64,000 nucleotides of DNA from Podospora pseudocomata (taxonomy: Eukaryota; Ascomycota; Sordariomycetes; Sordariales; Podosporaceae), in assembly GCF_035222375.1 (NCBI RefSeq), contig NC_085889.1:2852001-2916000 (forward strand). Reading direction: 5' to 3'. The position numbers and the translations under genes are program-made. The notes beneath the pieces are model-generated. The model was given only the letters and a program-made list of their open reading frames with translations. It did not search any database and was not told where the DNA came from. Shown in pieces: positions 10,839-22,676 of the stretch; the first letter of the stretch is position 1; the number at the start of each line of letters is the position of its first letter.

Positions 10839-10845
10839 TATAAAT
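10839..10845 (+). promoter_or_regulatory. TATA box of the esterase gene
   Basis: TATAAAT lies 76 bases upstream of the ATG at 10921 and is followed by a C/T-rich leader, the usual fungal promoter pattern. Confidence 0.55.
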
Positions 10846-10920
10846 TGAACCTCCTCCCTCTATTCCCAACTCTCATCATCACTTCACCACCGTACCAACT
10901 TGACATCTCTCACCACCACC

Positions 10921-12525
10921 ATGTCCCTTCACCTCTGCAACCCCACCACCTTCTCCTCCCTCCCCCTCCCCCTCTCCGCCTCCCTCCTCTCCCTTACCAC
11001 CACCCCGGTAACCAACTACTCTGCCTCCGTCCCAGCCATCTACCGCCTCACTGCCCCCGCAATCGCCTACACCAACCTCTCCTTCTGCAACATCACCCTA
11101 ACCTACACCCACCCAGGCCAAAACGACAGCATTGTCATCGAAACCTGGCTGCCCGCCGCCTCATCATCATCCAACCTCACCACCAACCCCACCAACCCTT
11201 GGAACTCCCGCCTCCTAGCCGTAGGAGGAGGCGGCTACCAAGCCGGCCGCTTCGACCTCTCCTACGCCGGCATGCAAGGCGGCCTAGGAGAAGGCTACGC
11301 AACCATCACCACCGACGCCGGCCTCGGGTCTGACACCACCGCCCGTCGGTGGGCGCTGCTAAGCGAGGGAAACGTGAACTTGTATAACCTCCTCAATCTG
11401 GGGAGCGCAAGTCTTGGTGATATGGGCTTGATAGGTAAAGAAATCATCAAGGCTTTTTACGGAAAGGGGCCGGAATACAGCTACTTCAATGGGTGTTCCC
11501 AGGGCGGGAGGCAAGGAATGGTACTTGCGCAGAGGTTTCCGGGCTTGTTTGACGGGATTGTTGCCGGGGCGCCGGCGGTGTATTGGAGTGAGGCGATGGG
11601 CGGGTTTCAGTGGCCGCAGGTGGTGATGAATGAGGGGGGGGAGTGGCCGTTCGGTTGTGAGGTTGATGCTATTGGGGAGGAGGCCACAAAGCAGTGTGAT
11701 GGGTTGGATGGGGTGGTGGATGGGATTGTGCAAGAGGTGGAGGGGTGTTTGGGGGTGTTTGATCCGTTTGGGATGGTGGGGAGGGAAGTTGAGTGTGCTC
11801 AGTTGGGAGGGAGGGTGATCACGATCACGGAAGTGGCGGCGGCGGTGGTGAACAAGACTTGGCATGGGAGGGAGATGGTGGATGGGAGGAAGGTGTGGTA
11901 TGGGCTTGTGCCGGGGAGTGATTTGACTGTGAACGGGTCTGGGATTGTGGCGACGAATTGTACCGAGGAGGGGTGTGTTGGAAGGGCAAACCCGCTTGGG
12001 AAGGACTGGTTTGAGTTGTTTGTTGAGAAGAGCTCAACGGCGGATGTTTCCAACATGACTCACAGGGAGCTGGATCGCTATGTGAAAGCCACCAAACAGG
12101 ACTTTGGTTCTTTGCTCGAGACAGACGACACAGACTTGGCTGAGTTTAAGAGACAAGGCGGCAAGTTGATCAGCTGGCATGGGCTGATCGATCAGCTCTT
12201 GACCCCCAAGGCCACCGAGCGGTATTATCAGGATGTGTCTGCCATTGTGTCGGAGACACAGGAGTTCTACCGACATTACGAAGTCCCTGGTCTTGAGCAT
12301 TGCTTTGGCGGCCCGAGTGGAAACCCCCTCGAGCTGTTGGGACAACTGCGGGCTTGGGTCGAGCAGGGCATTGCTCCTGAGGCTTCGCCCGTGAATGTGA
12401 CTAGGTTGGATGGCACGACTGAGGCTAGGGTAGTGTGCCCGTATCCTCAAAAGGCCAAATTCGATGCGTCTTGCACAGGAGAGGGGTGTTGGACCTGTGA
12501 GGATGCGATCCGCCCTCCGCTTTAG
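10921..12525 (+). CDS. Tannase/feruloyl esterase family protein (FaeB-like)
   Basis: A single-exon gene of 534 residues in the tannase and feruloyl esterase family (alpha/beta hydrolase that cleaves phenolic esters of plant cell walls or tannins). The CS-D-HC signature is present: Cys192-Ser193 in NGCSQGGRQG, Asp424 in WHGLIDQLLTP, and His460-Cys461 in GLEHCFGG, where the paired Cys form the disulfide that holds the triad. A calcium-loop-like segment (CDGLDGVVDGIV) lies in the lid region. N-glycosylation sequons are many (NLS, NIT, NDS, NGS, NVT). ATG 10921 is the first in-frame ATG and has a good context (caccaccATG); a preceding in-frame TTG was not used. Oddly, the protein opens directly with MSLHLCNPTTFSS, the usual start of the mature enzyme, and has no convincing signal peptide. 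A short upstream exon could supply one. Confidence 0.88.
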   Translation: MSLHLCNPTTFSSLPLPLSASLLSLTTTPVTNYSASVPAIYRLTAPAIAYTNLSFCNITLTYTHPGQNDSIVIETWLPAASSSSNLTTNPTNPWNSRLLAVGGGGYQAGRFDLSYAGMQGGLGEGYATITTDAGLGSDTTARRWALLSEGNVNLYNLLNLGSASLGDMGLIGKEIIKAFYGKGPEYSYFNGCSQGGRQGMVLAQRFPGLFDGIVAGAPAVYWSEAMGGFQWPQVVMNEGGEWPFGCEVDAIGEEATKQCDGLDGVVDGIVQEVEGCLGVFDPFGMVGREVECAQLGGRVITITEVAAAVVNKTWHGREMVDGRKVWYGLVPGSDLTVNGSGIVATNCTEEGCVGRANPLGKDWFELFVEKSSTADVSNMTHRELDRYVKATKQDFGSLLETDDTDLAEFKRQGGKLISWHGLIDQLLTPKATERYYQDVSAIVSETQEFYRHYEVPGLEHCFGGPSGNPLELLGQLRAWVEQGIAPEASPVNVTRLDGTTEARVVCPYPQKAKFDASCTGEGCWTCEDAIRPPL

Positions 12526-12884
12526 TAAATTGCCAGGTACCTAGGTAGACAGCTCCAGGACTTGCCCTATTGTGGACGAGAATTTAGAGCCTGTAGTACA
12601 AATCAATAAATATGTGAACTAGTTGGTTTGACTGATCGCTACAACTTTTATCGACAGTGCTTTTCCGTCTGTCTGGGCAAATACGCCTGGGTGAGTGAGT
12701 ATGTTTGGGCGAATATGCCTGCCCGGCCAACTATGTCTGGGCAATGGAATGCAGGGTTGGAGGCCTGTCCAGAGGCGTTCATCCGGGGTTCGTCCGAAGC
12801 TCGAGGTACCTATATATACCTGCCTACGTCTTTCCCCAGCTGAAATGCACACTAAACCCCCATACCGTCGCGCATCATCCAACC
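12526..12884. other. Esterase 3' region and F-box gene promoter
   Basis: An AATAAATA-like stretch near 12604-12611 may be the esterase polyadenylation signal. A TATATATA run at 12811-12818 lies about 70 bases upstream of the next ATG at 12885 and is a plausible TATA box. No gene was seen. Confidence 0.4.
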
Positions 12885-14819
12885 ATGAAGTCACGAAAGC
12901 AGCGGTCAACACAAGTGAGAGGGGAACCAGCACCGCCAGCAAAGATGTACATTTTGTCGCTGCCGGCCGAGTTGCTGCTATCCATCCTATGGAGCGACCG
13001 ACTTGACCAATACGACGTCCAAGCCCTGAGACTCAGCTGCCGTGCCCTCGCCCCGGTCGCCGCCAGCCGGCTCTTCTTCCGCATCTACATATCCAAACTC
13101 ATTGCCGACCGCGACGCGTTTCTCGCAATTTGCAACAGTCCTCACCTAGTTCAGCACGTGAGGGAAGTTGAGTGACTTGAGATTTGCTACGCCCTCGGTG
13201 ACTTTGGCAACAAAAACAAAACTATCGCCAAGATATACCTTGAGGACGGCAAGGAACTAGGCGTCCTCGACGGTCTACATCAGCACATGGAAACTGCATC
13301 TACATCCCTGTTCTGGCTATTCAACACCCCCGCAGATCCCTCGCGGGATGGTGTCGACTATGATGTGATTGCCGCTACGCGGGAAAATACTATTGCCTCG
13401 TTCCGTCCCATTTTCGAAGCAGCTGTCGACAATCTGCCCAACCTACAGACTTTTGTCTCACGTCCCATGACCTTGCAAAGGACTTTGTCCGATCTGGAGT
13501 ATCCCATCAGCGCTTGTCACCTTCAAATCCTCCAAAATGAGACTGAGGAGAACCCCGAAACAAATGATGGGCTTTTTCTCTTCCTCCTCCCCGTCATGGG
13601 TAGATCGGCATCGGCCGTGGCAAACCTGCGCTGGTATGACGAGTTCCCCAGCTGTACCTTTTCCCGCCCGTTCCCGGACTCGGCATTCAAAGGCCTGGAA
13701 TCACTCGAGATAATCATGATGGAGTGGATGAGGAGGGGTTTTCCCGGCGATGCGTTGGCGGGACTAGAAACGGCACTGTTGAATGCAGCGCCAAGCCTAC
13801 GTCAGTTCAAGCTTAGCATGGACGTCGACTCAACGTCAGTCGAACACTATTCTCAAGCCTGGACTCTTGGAGGCACCATGCTCAAGTGGCTCGGCAACGG
13901 TCAATTCGCTCTGCGGTCCTTGAGCCTGTCCTCCATGATTCCCTCACCAGGCCCCTTGCCGCAACTCATCAAGGCTAACGCCACCTCGCTGCGCCATCTC
14001 TGCCTCGATAACATCCCTGTCTCTTCGCAACAGATACGAGACATAACTCAAATCCAGGGGCTCCAGTTAGAGTCTATACAGATAATTCATAATGAAGAGG
14101 TGGCGTATGGCGAAACCTCTCTGTTGGGGGACGTCTACGATGACACCGGTGATGGTGTCTCAGAGGTCGGGGACGAAACCCTACTAAACCCCGAATCGTC
14201 AGGGTCTGGCAATGACTTGCTTAGGACAGAGTTTGTCACGGAAGCTGCTCTGCTCCGATATTTGCGAGGCCAAGCACCTGTCAACGACGATGACCGGCGG
14301 GTACACGATGCGGTCAATTCCTACAACCGCGTCTTCATCTCCACACACACGAGAAGCGAAGACTACTGCGGCGCGAGCGAGAGAAGCTCGGAGGATGACA
14401 GCGTCGAACACCGCCGGAGCACTGCGCCAAGATGGGCATGGGGACGATACTTTCACGTCCCCGGCCACAAAATCCGTGGCTTGGTATTTGCTTTCCCGGT
14501 CCCTGAGGGAGGAACGGTTCGTGGACATAAAACGGAACGGTGGAGTTTTATATCTCGCGACGGCCGGGTGGCATACGGGGATGACCCTTGGGAATGGTTT
14601 GAGGACTGGGATCCTGACGCTGGGGACCGAGAGGAGCCGCTGCCGTACTGCGCGGCCCTCGAGGAGTTTGCCAACTTGAAAGCCGACGCCGAAGGTTTGA
14701 GTCCGGAAGAGTACCTGGGAGAGCGTTCGGAGGCGCGGGGGTTGCGGCCACCCGAGGGGGCAATTCAGTATAACAGTATTGACAATCAGGAGAGCAAGAC
14801 GCATCAAAGACTGCGATGA
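12885..14819 (+). pseudogene. F-box protein gene with a single in-frame TGA
   Basis: The ATG at 12885 opens MKSRKQRSTQ, then the F-box MYILSLPAELLLSILWSDRL, QALRLSCRALAPVAASRLFF and ISKLIADRDAFLAICNSPHL. The frame stays open for 644 codons to 14817-14819 except for one TGA at 13173-13175. That TGA sits in HVREVE*LEICYALGDF, where related fungal F-box proteins have Trp in HVREVEWLEI (family knowledge). The downstream 548 codons look fully coding (LRR-like LEIIMMEWMRRG, an acidic stretch, a C-terminal GHKIRGLVFAFPVPEGG region). The codon after TGA is CTT. A hypothetical 75-nt in-frame intron (13158-13232) would remove the stop, but its branch site is poor and it would delete conserved residues. 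Options are a fresh nonsense mutation (TGG to TGA), readthrough, or an assembly error. Confidence 0.65.
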
Positions 14820-15135
14820 TACAGTGCTTGTCTTGCTTCGCCCAAGATACTGTGGAGGGACAGAAAATAGGGCAAAGTAGGATTGAATGGCACGTCACGG
14901 ACACAATACTTAGGTTGTCTTGGAACGCCCTTTTGGATGACTTTATTTTGGTCAGACACCATCACGAGTCCAATTACATGCTCAAGTGAACTGCCTGGAA
15001 TCCAAACTCAGCAAAAACAACAGGATACGCCCGTGACCTTTCTCCTCACTTTTTACTATGAACCATTCTCACTATGTGATTCCGTCTAGAATGTGTTTGA
15101 TAATCTACATTCTATCCAACGCCAAAAAGAAAGCT
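14820..15135. other. Convergent 3' intergenic region
   Basis: Between the F-box gene on the plus strand and the methionyl-tRNA synthetase relic on the minus strand. Nothing coding was recognised. Confidence 0.4.
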
Positions 15136-15662
15136 TCAATTCAGTTTCAGGCCGTCCAAAGATGCCTCTGTCGAAACTGTACTTGCAATATCATCCTCTG
15201 TCATGGAAGGCTGGACAGCAGAGGCACTTCCCGCTGTTTTAGCAGCACCCCCTTCTTCTTTTTCGAAGCCTTATTCGCCTTCAAGGCAGCCTCCTCCTCT
15301 TTCAGCTTCTTGGCCTCCTCGCTGCCATATTTCTGTCGCCACTCCTCTGCTTTCTCGGGTTTGATTCGGGAGAAGAGATGCTGTGACAATCTGATCTCAT
15401 GTCCCGGTCTGATGGAATCGGCAGTCCATTCCTCGAGAATAGGCAGTGCGTTGGCACGAAGCTGTGAGTTGATAGCCGCGGCTGTGGTGGGCATGTAAGG
15501 GGAAATGAGAGAGGCCAACAGGTGGACCAGATTGATTGCAGGACCGATGACGGCGGCGCATTTGGCAAATTGGGCTCTCGTACAGACTGTTGTCAGGTTT
15601 ACTCGCCTGGAGGAAGCCATTTCCACGCTGAGAAATCTGGAGCGCTGTCAACAGTCCGGCAC

Positions 15663-16140
15663 TGTGACAAGGGGAGTATCTCGGCTTGGAACAGGTAGTT
15701 CAACTCAGTATAATAATCTGTTATGGCCTCAAGGTCCTTGCCCCTTGCCATTTGGGTAGGAAAGGCAAGGCCTACTTATAGTCCTCCGGATCCCCAGGAC
15801 CGTTCTGAGCTCCCTGGTCCTCGAACCTGTCTTATCTGTCTGCCTTGGCCGGGCACCTCCTTCGGCGTCCTGGCCACTGATTCCACCAGTAATAGGTACA
15901 TATGATTCCTGTCCTGCAGTCTTCTTGCAGCTCGTATGGGTCCTCAGTCCCTCCTGCCCAACCAACCCGTATCGGCACCCTGGTTCTGCCTTCGTGGTGG
16001 TCGCCGTGATGCCTCCGCTGAGCCCCGGTGGGCTCAGTTGGTTGCCGGCCCCAGATATTCTGATCCTGGGCATATCGTTGGGCTATTGTTGGTTGGAGTG
16101 TGTACTGTCTAGGGGCACTGAGTCGTGGGCCCGTGTGACA
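15663..16140 (-). repeat. 3' LTR of the gypsy element
   Basis: 478 bp with TGT..ACA ends. By eye it is identical to the copy at 22677-23154. In element sense it carries a TATAAGTA box, and about 56 bases downstream the sequence ATAACAGATTAT. Confidence 0.93.
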
Positions 16141-19100
16141 CAATCTCCCCCCTTCTCTAGGCGCGCCCTCGAGCCGCTTGTTGCCAGTCACTTCTTCACT
16201 TTGTCAGTTGGTTGCTCGGGGTCTCTGGGCTTACCTGGGTTCTGCTGGTGGAACTGCAAGACGGCTGCTTTGGCTCCGTTAGAGTGGAAGTGCTCCCATG
16301 GTTCCCATGTCCAATCCTTCCTGGCTGGCCAACCATGCCACTTGGTCAGATACTTCACACTTCCTTGGGCAGAGATCGAATCCATAACTTTCTCGATCTC
16401 GTAGTCTTCAGGCTCGATAGGGGCTGCCTCCCGCAGGACCCGGCGAACGTCAGGTTCTCCCTGATTGCCGGCGCGGTAGGGTTCTATGAGCGAGACGTGG
16501 AATGAGTTATGAATTCGCCAGCCCTCAGGAAGCGTGAGTCGGACGGCGGTGGGTGATATAACCTTCTGGATCTTGAATGGTCCGAGCATCTTCTTGTCCA
16601 ACTTCTTCGCCGGCCGCTTGGTCTTGATGTTCCGGGCGTTCAGCATGACCAGGTCGTCTTTGGCGTAGGTGGGTGCCTTAGAACGTTTCTTGTCGGCCCA
16701 GTGTTTTATTCGGACACGGCTCTTCTCCAGCTGGTCCTTTGCTTGCTTGTGGATTTGTATCATCCAATGAGCGTACAACTGACTGCCAGGATTGGAGGTC
16801 GTACCGAGTGAGGGCTTGTGCGCGGCGGGGTGGTAGCCGTAGTTAGCAAAGAAGGGTGTCATTCCAGACGAGGAAGAGACGGTGTTGTTGTAGGCGAACT
16901 CGGCAATTGGCAGGAGGTCCTCCCAGTTGCTCATTTCATAATTGACGAAGGCGCGAAGGTAGACCTCTAGGGTCTGATTGAGTCGCTCGGTCTGTCCGTC
17001 GGTCTGTGGGTGGAAGGCGGTGCTCATGCGTGTTCGTACACCGACGAGTTTGAGGAAGTCTTTCCAGAGGTGAGCCGTGAATCTAGAGTCTCGGTCAGAA
17101 ATAATGTCTAGGGTACTCCGTGCAGCTTCCAGTAGGAGCGCGCGAAAATCTTAATCAGGTCCTCGGTCTTTTTCCTTTCCACCTTTAGTGGGACGAAGTG
17201 TGCCATCTTGGTGAAGGGGTCGACCATGACCCAGATCGAGTCACATCCATTTGACAGAGGTAGGTCAGTGATGAAGTCCATGGCGACAGTCTGCCACGGC
17301 TTGTAGTGAAGCTCTATTGGTTGAAGCAGCCCATGAGCGGAGTGTCGGGGTGGCTTGTTGGATTGGCATTCAAGGCACCCGCGGACATACTCTCGGACTG
17401 TTTCTTCCAGGTTAGGCCACCAAAAGTTGCGTGTAATCAGTTCCATCGTCTTGTCTGAACCCATGTGTCCTGCCACCTTGGTGTCGTGTTCTGAGATGAG
17501 GACATCCCGGATGAGCGTCTTGGGCACCCATAACCGGTCTTTGCGGTAAAGCAGTCCATCCTTGATGGCCACGTTCTTGCCGGGCGTTGATAATTGCGCA
17601 CGGTACTCTGGATCCTGGCGTCCTTCCTTCACGACCTTGTCCTTAAATTCCTTAGTCCAGCGAGGGACTTCGGTCCTCAGGCTGGCGATGCGGGCTGAAG
17701 AGAGGAGGACGCAGGCTGAATGTTGGTCGAACATGGTGCCTTCGGAGTTGGAAAAATGCTTTTTCTGCAAGACTGACGTAATCGGCTGGTCTTCACTCCC
17801 CCCTTTCTCAGGTCGGTGTTGGGACAATCGAGAGAGGATATCTGCCTTCTCGTTGAGCCGACCCGGGCGGTAGTTGATGATAAACCAGTAGCTCGAGAGC
17901 TGTTGGGCCCACCTTGCCTGTCTTCGGTTGAGCACTTTGGCCGTAGTGAAGTAGGCGAGGTTCTGATGATCCGAGTAGATCTCTATTCGGTGCTTAGCTC
18001 CCTCCAGGTATTGTCTCCATCGGTCCAAACAATCCACAATTGCCAAAAGTTCCTTGTCATGAATTTCGTAGTTCATTTCGGCTGGCATGAGCTTGCGTGA
18101 ATGGAAGGCGATGGGGTGGAGTTTGCCATCGGCACCTTTCTGGGAAAGCACTCCTCCGAGTGCGAAGTCTGATGAATCCGTTTCCACGTAGGCCACCTTG
18201 TCGGGGTCGAAGTGTCCTAAGATGGGGGCGGTTGTGAACAGGTACTTCAGGGTAAGGAAGGCCTTGTTCATTTGCTCAGTCCAGGTCCAGGCCCTTTTTT
18301 CTACCTTTGCCATGTCCGTCAAGGGTTTGACGATTGCGGAGAACCCCTTGATGAACCGGCGATAGAAATTGGCGAAACCCACGAACTGCTGCATCTCTCT
18401 AAGGTTCTTGGGGGCTTCCCATTTCTTGATGCAGTCGACTTTGTCCTGTGCCATTGCAATGCCATTGGCACCAATGATGTAGCCTAGGAATTCCACTTCA
18501 TGGACCCCCCAATGACATTTCTGGGGGGCTACAGCGAGCTTGTTCTCGGTGAGGCGGCGGAGGACTTCTTTCACAAGACGGTCGTGCTCTTCTTCAGTGT
18601 CCGCGTATATGAGGAGGTCATCAAGGTACACCAGCAAGCCGACGTCGATCAGGTCCCTGAATATGTGGTTCATCATGGACTGAAAGGTGGCGGGTGCATT
18701 GATGAGTCCAAACGGCATGACAGTCCATTCGAAGAGTCCGTATTTGCATCTGAATGCGGTCTTCCACTCGTCCCCTTCCTTGATCCGAACGAGCCAGAAT
18801 CCTGACTTTAGATCGATTTTGGTAAACCAGCGGGCCGTGCGGAAACGGGCTTGGAGCTCGCTGATGAGCGGAATTGGGTATCGGACCGGGATGGTCACGG
18901 CATTAATGCCGCGGTAATCGACCACCGGTCGGAGAGGGTCGTTCGGGTCTTTCTTTCCACGAACATGAGAGGGGCGCCGCAGGATGATGTGGATCTGCGG
19001 ACACGTCCAGTACTGATCATCTTCTCCAACCAAGGTTTTAAGGCGTCCAGCTCTCTGGCGCTCATGGCATAGAGTGGTCCCCACGGGGCGTCCTGCCCTC

Positions 19101-22100
19101 TTGGAGGTCAATCGCGTGGTCCCATGGTTGGTGATCCGGGAGTCTTGAGGCGGCCTCGCTGGACATGATGGGGAGGAATTCTCGGAACTTCTCAGGGACA
19201 GCTGCTATGGCGGCTTCTGCCGCGGCTTGTGCCGAGGCGACTGTTGGCTGGTGACGGGTCTTCCGCATCGCGCGGCTGGTGCAATTTTCTCGGCAATAGG
19301 AAGAGGAGAAGGTGATCTTTCTTGCGTCGCCGAAGAATCCAGCAGGCTGGTGTTGTTGGAGCCACCACTGCGGAAGTATTATGTCGCATTGGTCGTCCAT
19401 AGCGCTGAGTTCGAAGTTGAGTCGTGAGAAATGATCCTCTTGATGTCGCAGGACGAGTCGGTCGGTATAGTACCTTCCGCCGAGGTCGTCTGCTGTGGCG
19501 TTGAAGGCCTGGATGAGCCGGGGGTGGCTCGTCGAATGAGGGCAGCTTCAACGTCTTGCCTGTGTGATTGACATGACGGGGATAGTACTGCCGGGGTCCA
19601 ATAGTACTCGTACTGGGTGTTCGGCATCATTGTAGATGAGCGTCATCTTGACAATCGGGCGATCGCCTGTTTTGGCTCAGGACAGTGTCGTTTGTTATCT
19701 GTGCTGATGTCGTTGCTCGCTCGTTTGATTCCACAGGCGCGGAGGATGACACCGGAAGGCTCGGGTCCGCGTGGTGTGGCACGGGAGCCTACTGAAAATC
19801 CGAATCGGAGTCGTCGTCCATAATCTCGGTGATCCTCGCGGCGTCAGTCATGATGGCATCGACTCGGGCGCGTTTGGTCGCGGATGGTGCTGGTACCTCT
19901 TCGTTGACTTTTCGTTTGGTGGAAAAGGTTTTTTCCGGCGGGGCTGGCAGGTCCTTGCCGTTGACATCCTTTTTAGCATAGCAGGACAGGGTCTGGTGGT
20001 TGTCTCTCCCGCATCGCCAGCATGCTATTTTGTCGCGTTTGCGCTGGTCAATGTCTGATTGGTCGATGTTGCGGAGAGCATCTTTGTTGGAAGACCACTT
20101 CTTGTCCTTGGCGTCAATCTTCGGTTTGTCGCCACCAGTCTTCCTTCCGTCCTTTTCCTTTTTTGAGGATGGACTTTGGCCGGCTTGGGAGCGGTGATTC
20201 TTGCCTAGGCGGTGTTGGCCCAACTTCGAGTGCTCCGGGTTCGAAGTGGGCTCGCCTTTTCCCGACACACCAGGGTTCGTGAGCATATTCTCGTAAATTT
20301 GGCCGGCCTCCTGAATCGTGGCGAAGAAGTCTTCGTCGTCATCTGGCAGGCCGCCTTGGCGAGAGTATACCATCTTGATGATGTCGGCAGGCAAGGTTCG
20401 GGAAACATGGTCCTGAAAGAGGGACCAGACCAGCAAACCTCTTCGTTGAGATCAAGAAGATCGGTGACGTATTCCGCCGTGTCCCCTTGTACCTCAGGTC
20501 TTTCATCTTCTTGAGGTTGCGGTGTCGAACAGCGGGGTCCTTGAATCTGGACTGGAGGGCAGTGGCATATGCCGTCCAGGTGTCAGTCAGACCCATCTTC
20601 TCCGCCGTCTTGATACGCTGCGCGTGGAAAGACGCAGCCTTGTCGGTCAGTAGAGAGCCAACCCAGTTAATGCGATGAGCGTCGGTGACGAAGCTGCTCT
20701 CGTACGTTTCTAGGTAAGCCTCTACCTTCATCCACCATGGCCGAAACTTAGACAGATCCTTGGCGTCAAACTTGGGCGGTTTCTCCAGATGAACTGGATT
20801 GACCGTCGCCGAAGTTGGGCGACGACCCAGGCGGTCAAGCGCATTGAGTAGGGCAGCGCTGATGTCTTGGGCTGGATTGGTGTTGTTCTTGGGTGGGTGC
20901 CGGTTGAAATTTGGACGACGGGGCTCATCGTCACTATCAGTGGATGAATCGTCGCCAGGTGCTCCTGGAGTGGGAGGGTTCCTTGGTGGGAGGTTGCCTC
21001 CTGTCCCTCCAGAGACGAAGGTGCCTGCGCGGGCAGATTGGTATTGTGTGCGGGCGCGTGTCGATTGTCCTGTAATCTGTGCATGGAGAAATGCCTCAGA
21101 CGAAAGAGGATCCATTTCCTGGGGGAGTCGCACAGTGCGCGGGTCAGTCGGGATATCCGGCGGTATTCCTCTCTTCGAGGAAGACGTCTTGCTGGGAGGA
21201 GCCGTGGACACGGTTGCTGGCAGCGGTCGTTTGCTGGCAGCTGCTGGTGCGGGGTACGCGACAGTCGGGTACGCACTTCTTCTATTACGGAAGCGGTATC
21301 CTTGGGTCTGCCGTCGCGCAATCTCTCTTCCAGAGAGCGAATCACCTCCTCGGTGTACTCCTGGAGAGCTTAGGTGCTTTCCGGCCACATCGTCGAATTT
21401 GGCGAGGTCAATTTGTGGCCGGGCGAGGAGTTCCTGCAGGGTAGTGTCGGTTTTGTTGGCGAAACCCTGTATGGCTTCCTGGGTGTCCCTCACGTTACTC
21501 GCCAATGCAGCTAGATCCGCCTGCTGCTTGACGGTCGCAAGCGTGAGTTGCTGAATGGCGCGAGCGCGTTGGTCGGCGTCATCAGTGAGTCGAGCGACTG
21601 CACCATAGACTTCGGTGGCGAAGTTGTTGGATGCCACCGTCAGTTTTCGGTGAAATTGTTCCACCTGGTCTCGGGTAACCTGGAGGTGGGATTGCTGCAT
21701 ACCGACCATGGTGTTGTAGAGTTGTCGCATGGCCTCATATTGATCGCTGACGCTGTGCAGCTGTTCAGGCGTCAGGGTGTCCTTGGTTTGTCGTAGTTCA
21801 ACCACGGCATGGTAGGTCTCCTGGAGGGCTTGGTGCATCTCGAGGAGCCAGGCGGGGGGGTGTCTTGACGACAACATTGGAGTTCTGAATGGGTGGTGCA
21901 TCTCGCATTACCACCTCAAAACTAGCGGGCTGGTAGAGAACAAGCGCGTCCTCTCCAGGTGGGGGTGTCCGTCCAGACCTGACCATTGCGTCGTTGCGCG
22001 GTTCAGGTGTGGGTTGGCGAGATCCTTGGGGTTGGGCATGCTCGCCAGAAGAGGATTCACCGGTCATGGTAGCGAGGGAGTCCTTAAGTACCTGAACACG

Positions 22101-22663
22101 AGCGGGGGTGTTCTGGGTAGAGTCGTCTGTCGCGCGCGAGGTGGCTGCATCTGCGGCTTGCCTCGTCTCGGTTGAACGCAGGAATACGTTCTGGGCGGGA
22201 GTCGCCGGTGTGGCTGAGGTGATAGACGTTTGCGGATGTGATAGGCGTGCTGACGTAATGGTAGGACGACGAATATTATTGTCCACAGAATCGGTCTCGT
22301 CGTGAGAGGAGGATGGTGGTTGAGAGTGCGAGACTGAAAAGGGTGGTAAGGGAATCACCAGTTCTTGCGACAGGGGAACTCTGCGCCTGGATTGGTTTGC
22401 CTGGGTAGTTGTGGATTCAGGTAAGAAGGGTGGACTAGGAGAATCGAACGAATATTCTCCGTATGACGAATCTGAGCAAGTGAAGTCACTATCTGCTTGC
22501 CAGTCGTTGCAGGGTAGGGCGGCTAGATGGTTCCGGTTGCTGAGTGTTCTGGGTGAGGGTGGTGATGACGATGTGTCGCTGTCTGACATCGACAGGTGGG
22601 GTTGTTTTGTTAAGGTCGTGGCATGCTGTGTATAGGGGTAGTGTGTTTTGGTGAGCTTGAATG

Positions 22664-22676
22664 ATAACAGATTATC
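22664..22676 (-). other. Primer-binding site candidate of the self-priming type
   Basis: The first bases inside the 5' LTR (element sense GATAATCTGTTAT) are complementary over 12 nt to ATAACAGATTAT inside the LTR (22727-22738, and 15713-15724 in the other LTR). In the Tf1/sushi group the 5' end of the transcript folds back on the primer-binding site instead of using a tRNA (family knowledge). The match here fits that mechanism. Confidence 0.5.

Noticed and set aside
13173-13175. Selenocysteine recoding of TGA
   Set aside because: Ascomycete fungi lack the selenocysteine machinery, and the expected residue is Trp, not Cys.
13158-13232. A 75-nt in-frame intron that would remove the TGA of the F-box gene
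   Set aside because: GTGAGG donor and AAG acceptor exist, but there is no good branch site near the acceptor, and the segment encodes conserved family residues.
15729-16073. An open frame of about 114 codons within each LTR
   Set aside because: Present in both LTRs only because the repeats are identical. No motif, and the frame is not part of known gypsy coding regions.
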